Below, one piece after another: positions 36,022 to 37,454 of a DNA stretch of 37,454 bases. The stretch covers positions 1 through 37,454 of the IMG/VR virus record IMGVR_UViG_3300013233_000417. The stretch is one strand, 5' to 3'. The position numbers were made by a program, and so were the translations under genes. Source of the DNA: a virus. The first letter of the stretch is position 1. Each line of letters begins with the position of its first letter. The notes below the pieces were generated by a model that was not told the origin of the DNA, did not search any database, and saw only the letters and a list, made by a program, of their open reading frames with translations.

Positions 36022-36397
36022 CGGTAGTTGGCATTTGTGGTGGTGCTTCTACTGCCGATGGTACATACGCAGTTCCATCGTGCGTCTTTACTACAGGACC
36101 TTCTGGTATACTACTTGGTGCTGGAGGCGCAGCGAATGCAGGATTTACTGGAGGTTGAACTGGTGCATCAGGTCGAGACAATAATGGATTCGTTGGTGGT
36201 TGCACAACTTCCTTTACAATCTCTGGAACAGGTTCAATTATACCATTTATCCTACTGCGAATTAATTCCCACTGGTCGTGGTTTGGTGCCCAATTTTCTG
36301 GTTGTAATTCTTCAACACCTTCTAACCATGCTTTGAATTCTGCGAGCGTCAATTTAGATCTACGCTTTCCCTTTTTCTTTATTGGTGCTGCCATCAT
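35954..36397 (-). CDS. F-x-x-W-L-x-G domain with Pro-rich tail, 147 aa
   Basis: After a basic start (PIKKKGKRRSK), the domain AEFKAWLEGVEELQPENW ... HDQWELIRSRINGIIEPV matches those at 18228-18590 and 36394-36936. The tail is Pro/Ala-rich (PPTNPLLSRPDAPVQPPVNP) and likely disordered. It overlaps the upstream gene by 4 bases. Function unknown; tail may tether the domain. Confidence 0.55.
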   Translation of the reverse strand: MMAAPIKKKGKRRSKLTLAEFKAWLEGVEELQPENWAPNHDQWELIRSRINGIIEPVPEIVKEVVQPPTNPLLSRPDAPVQPPVNPAFAAPPAPSSIPEGPVVKTHDGTAYVPSAVEAPPQMPTTDGGRSKTPNIDTTDGSYESSFG

Positions 36398-36936
36398 TCT
36401 TTACCTTTTATACCTGTAAGTTTATACATTTCCTGTCGAACAGTTTCAATATCTTCAAAAAAACCTTTCACGGTTTCGCTTTCTTCGTACGGCATATATG
36501 GATTCACAGAATCGACACCAACTTTATCGCACGCATTTTTAAATACCTCAGAAGATGGTGCTATTGACGATGTTTGTAGTGGTGTATCACTAGAAATACT
36601 AATAGTGTTTTGTGTAGACTCATAACCATAATGCGAGCAAGTAACTTCCCAAGGATTTGGTACTAGGTCGCCCACATATGTAGGTGGTATGATGGAGTCT
36701 GTTATTTTTGGTGATTTATACCATTTATCTTCAGGGGGCGTATATGTCGGTACATATGTTGGTTGTTGTGTTATAATTTCTTCTTTATCTGGCACGACCT
36801 TATCCATCATCTTATATATGGCACGCCAATCTTCAGGACCGGGGCAATTTTTACCAGTACCGCGCAGTAAGCCGTTCATCCATGCTTTAAATTCATCAAA
36901 TGTTATTTCTTCTTTCAATTCTACACTACTATTCAT
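36394..36936 (-). CDS. F-x-x-W-x-x-G domain protein, 180 aa
   Basis: DEFKAWMNGLLRGTGKNCPG followed by DWRAIYKMMDKVVP is the third copy of this domain in the window. Next are a Pro/Tyr-rich linker (PTYVPTYTPPEDKWYKSP), a Ser-rich middle and a helical end (DIETVRQEMYKLTG). Function unknown; overlaps both neighbours by 4 bases. Confidence 0.55.
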   Translation of the reverse strand: MNSSVELKEEITFDEFKAWMNGLLRGTGKNCPGPEDWRAIYKMMDKVVPDKEEIITQQPTYVPTYTPPEDKWYKSPKITDSIIPPTYVGDLVPNPWEVTCSHYGYESTQNTISISSDTPLQTSSIAPSSEVFKNACDKVGVDSVNPYMPYEESETVKGFFEDIETVRQEMYKLTGIKGKE

Positions 36937-37418
36937 ATTATGTCACCTACAAGTTTTTCTTTAAGGTATTTATTATACGCATCAGAGGGCGCGACATTAA
37001 TCCACGCACCGGGTTCTATTGGATGACAAAGCATTTGAAATTTGTTTAGAGATGGACCAACATTGTTAAAATTCGCATCCCAATCAATGACTTGGATGGG
37101 TTCTAAGTCTGGAGATGTCATTTCCATGCCATATACTAATGCACGGAAATCTTTACCAGCGAGTTCAGATATCTCCACAACATCCAACTGATAAGTTTCC
37201 TCATCAGATATTAAAATATTCCAATTGGCAGGCACCTTAAATGCAAATCCACGTACCATTAACGTAATTGTGGGGCATATTACTTCCTCAAATACTAAGA
37301 GTGGTGCTAATGTGAAATCCATGATATTCAAATCGAGGACGTACATATATTGCGACAGGACTGGTCCTGTAATGCTTTCCAACATTATAGCATCGTTGTT
37401 TTCATCAAATATTAACAT
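36933..37418 (-). CDS. Conserved phage protein, 161 aa
   Basis: MLIFDENNDAIMLESITGPV ... FKVPANWNILISDEETYQLD ... NKFQMLCHPIEPGAWINVAP, SDAYNKYLKEK. I recall similar marine-phage proteins with the WNIL...LD and CHPI-P--WINVAPS segments; function unknown. Sequence to the window end (37419-37454) is AT-rich, with a possible TATAAT, but its -35 would lie outside the window. Confidence 0.55.
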   Translation of the reverse strand: MLIFDENNDAIMLESITGPVLSQYMYVLDLNIMDFTLAPLLVFEEVICPTITLMVRGFAFKVPANWNILISDEETYQLDVVEISELAGKDFRALVYGMEMTSPDLEPIQVIDWDANFNNVGPSLNKFQMLCHPIEPGAWINVAPSDAYNKYLKEKLVGDII

Positions 37419-37454
37419 ATTTTTATTCTTATTTTTATTATTATAGTATTATAT

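Noticed and set aside
1-37454. TGA recoded to Trp throughout
   Set aside because: Many genes end at TGA in exact overlaps with the next start (for example 3130, 3600, 4308, 15906), so TGA is a normal stop here.

Overview
The window looks like part of the genome of a large, AT-rich, T4-related (myovirus-type) bacteriophage, probably a marine or metagenomic one. The evidence is: a T4-style sliding-clamp loader pair (gp44-like with an intein, and a probable gp62-like partner); T4-type late promoters (TATAAATA / GATAAATA) about 20-30 bases before several start codons; long modular tail-fibre proteins; dense, overlapping small genes; and phage-type auxiliary genes (ribose-phosphate pyrophosphokinase, NUDIX hydrolase, A-type Fe-S carrier, DEDD exonuclease, two DNA methyltransferases). 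The host cannot be named from this sequence. No tRNA, rRNA, CRISPR array or IS element was recognised, and no convincing rho-independent terminator.

Layout. (a) 0.15-9.2 kb, mainly + strand: about 30 very small accessory or early genes, mostly of unknown function, many overlapping by 4-20 bases (zinc ribbons, small membrane proteins and lipoproteins, a Tat-signal protein, a Lar/DUF551-like protein). Several are broken by single-base homopolymer shifts or an in-frame TGA. (b) 9.1-13.3 kb: two DNA methyltransferases, the second with an intein in its catalytic DPPY motif, and small divergent genes around a palindromic double promoter. (c) 13.3-23.5 kb, almost all - strand: a late gene with a T4-like ribosome-site hairpin, prs, a helicase fragment, NUDIX, exonuclease, Fe-S carrier, P-loop kinase-like protein, nucleotidyltransferase, and a 195-residue protein that reads as the C-terminal half of a miniature DnaE-type polymerase core. 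(d) 23.5-30 kb: a free-standing homing endonuclease on + and three tail-fibre-type genes on -. (e) 30-37.4 kb, - strand: C2H2 protein, clamp-loader subunits, a coiled-coil membrane protein, a GroES-like protein, and a 200-residue protein that reads as the N-terminal half of the same DnaE-type polymerase core.

The strongest observation is the polymerase. Two separate genes about 12 kb apart together match the central DnaE palm region, and the break falls exactly before the catalytic D-x-D segment. The three catalytic aspartates appear to be kept, and a homing endonuclease starts 57 bases from the downstream half. Next come a class 3-type intein in the clamp-loader P-loop, a T4-like late promoter placed inside a hairpin that would hide the ribosome site on read-through RNA, and two long perfect palindromes inside enzyme genes.

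Regulation. At least seven sigma70-like promoters with a 17-base spacer are visible, two of which would give leaderless or nearly leaderless mRNAs. Eight T4-late-like boxes are listed. All assignments come from reading motifs by eye; no database search was possible.
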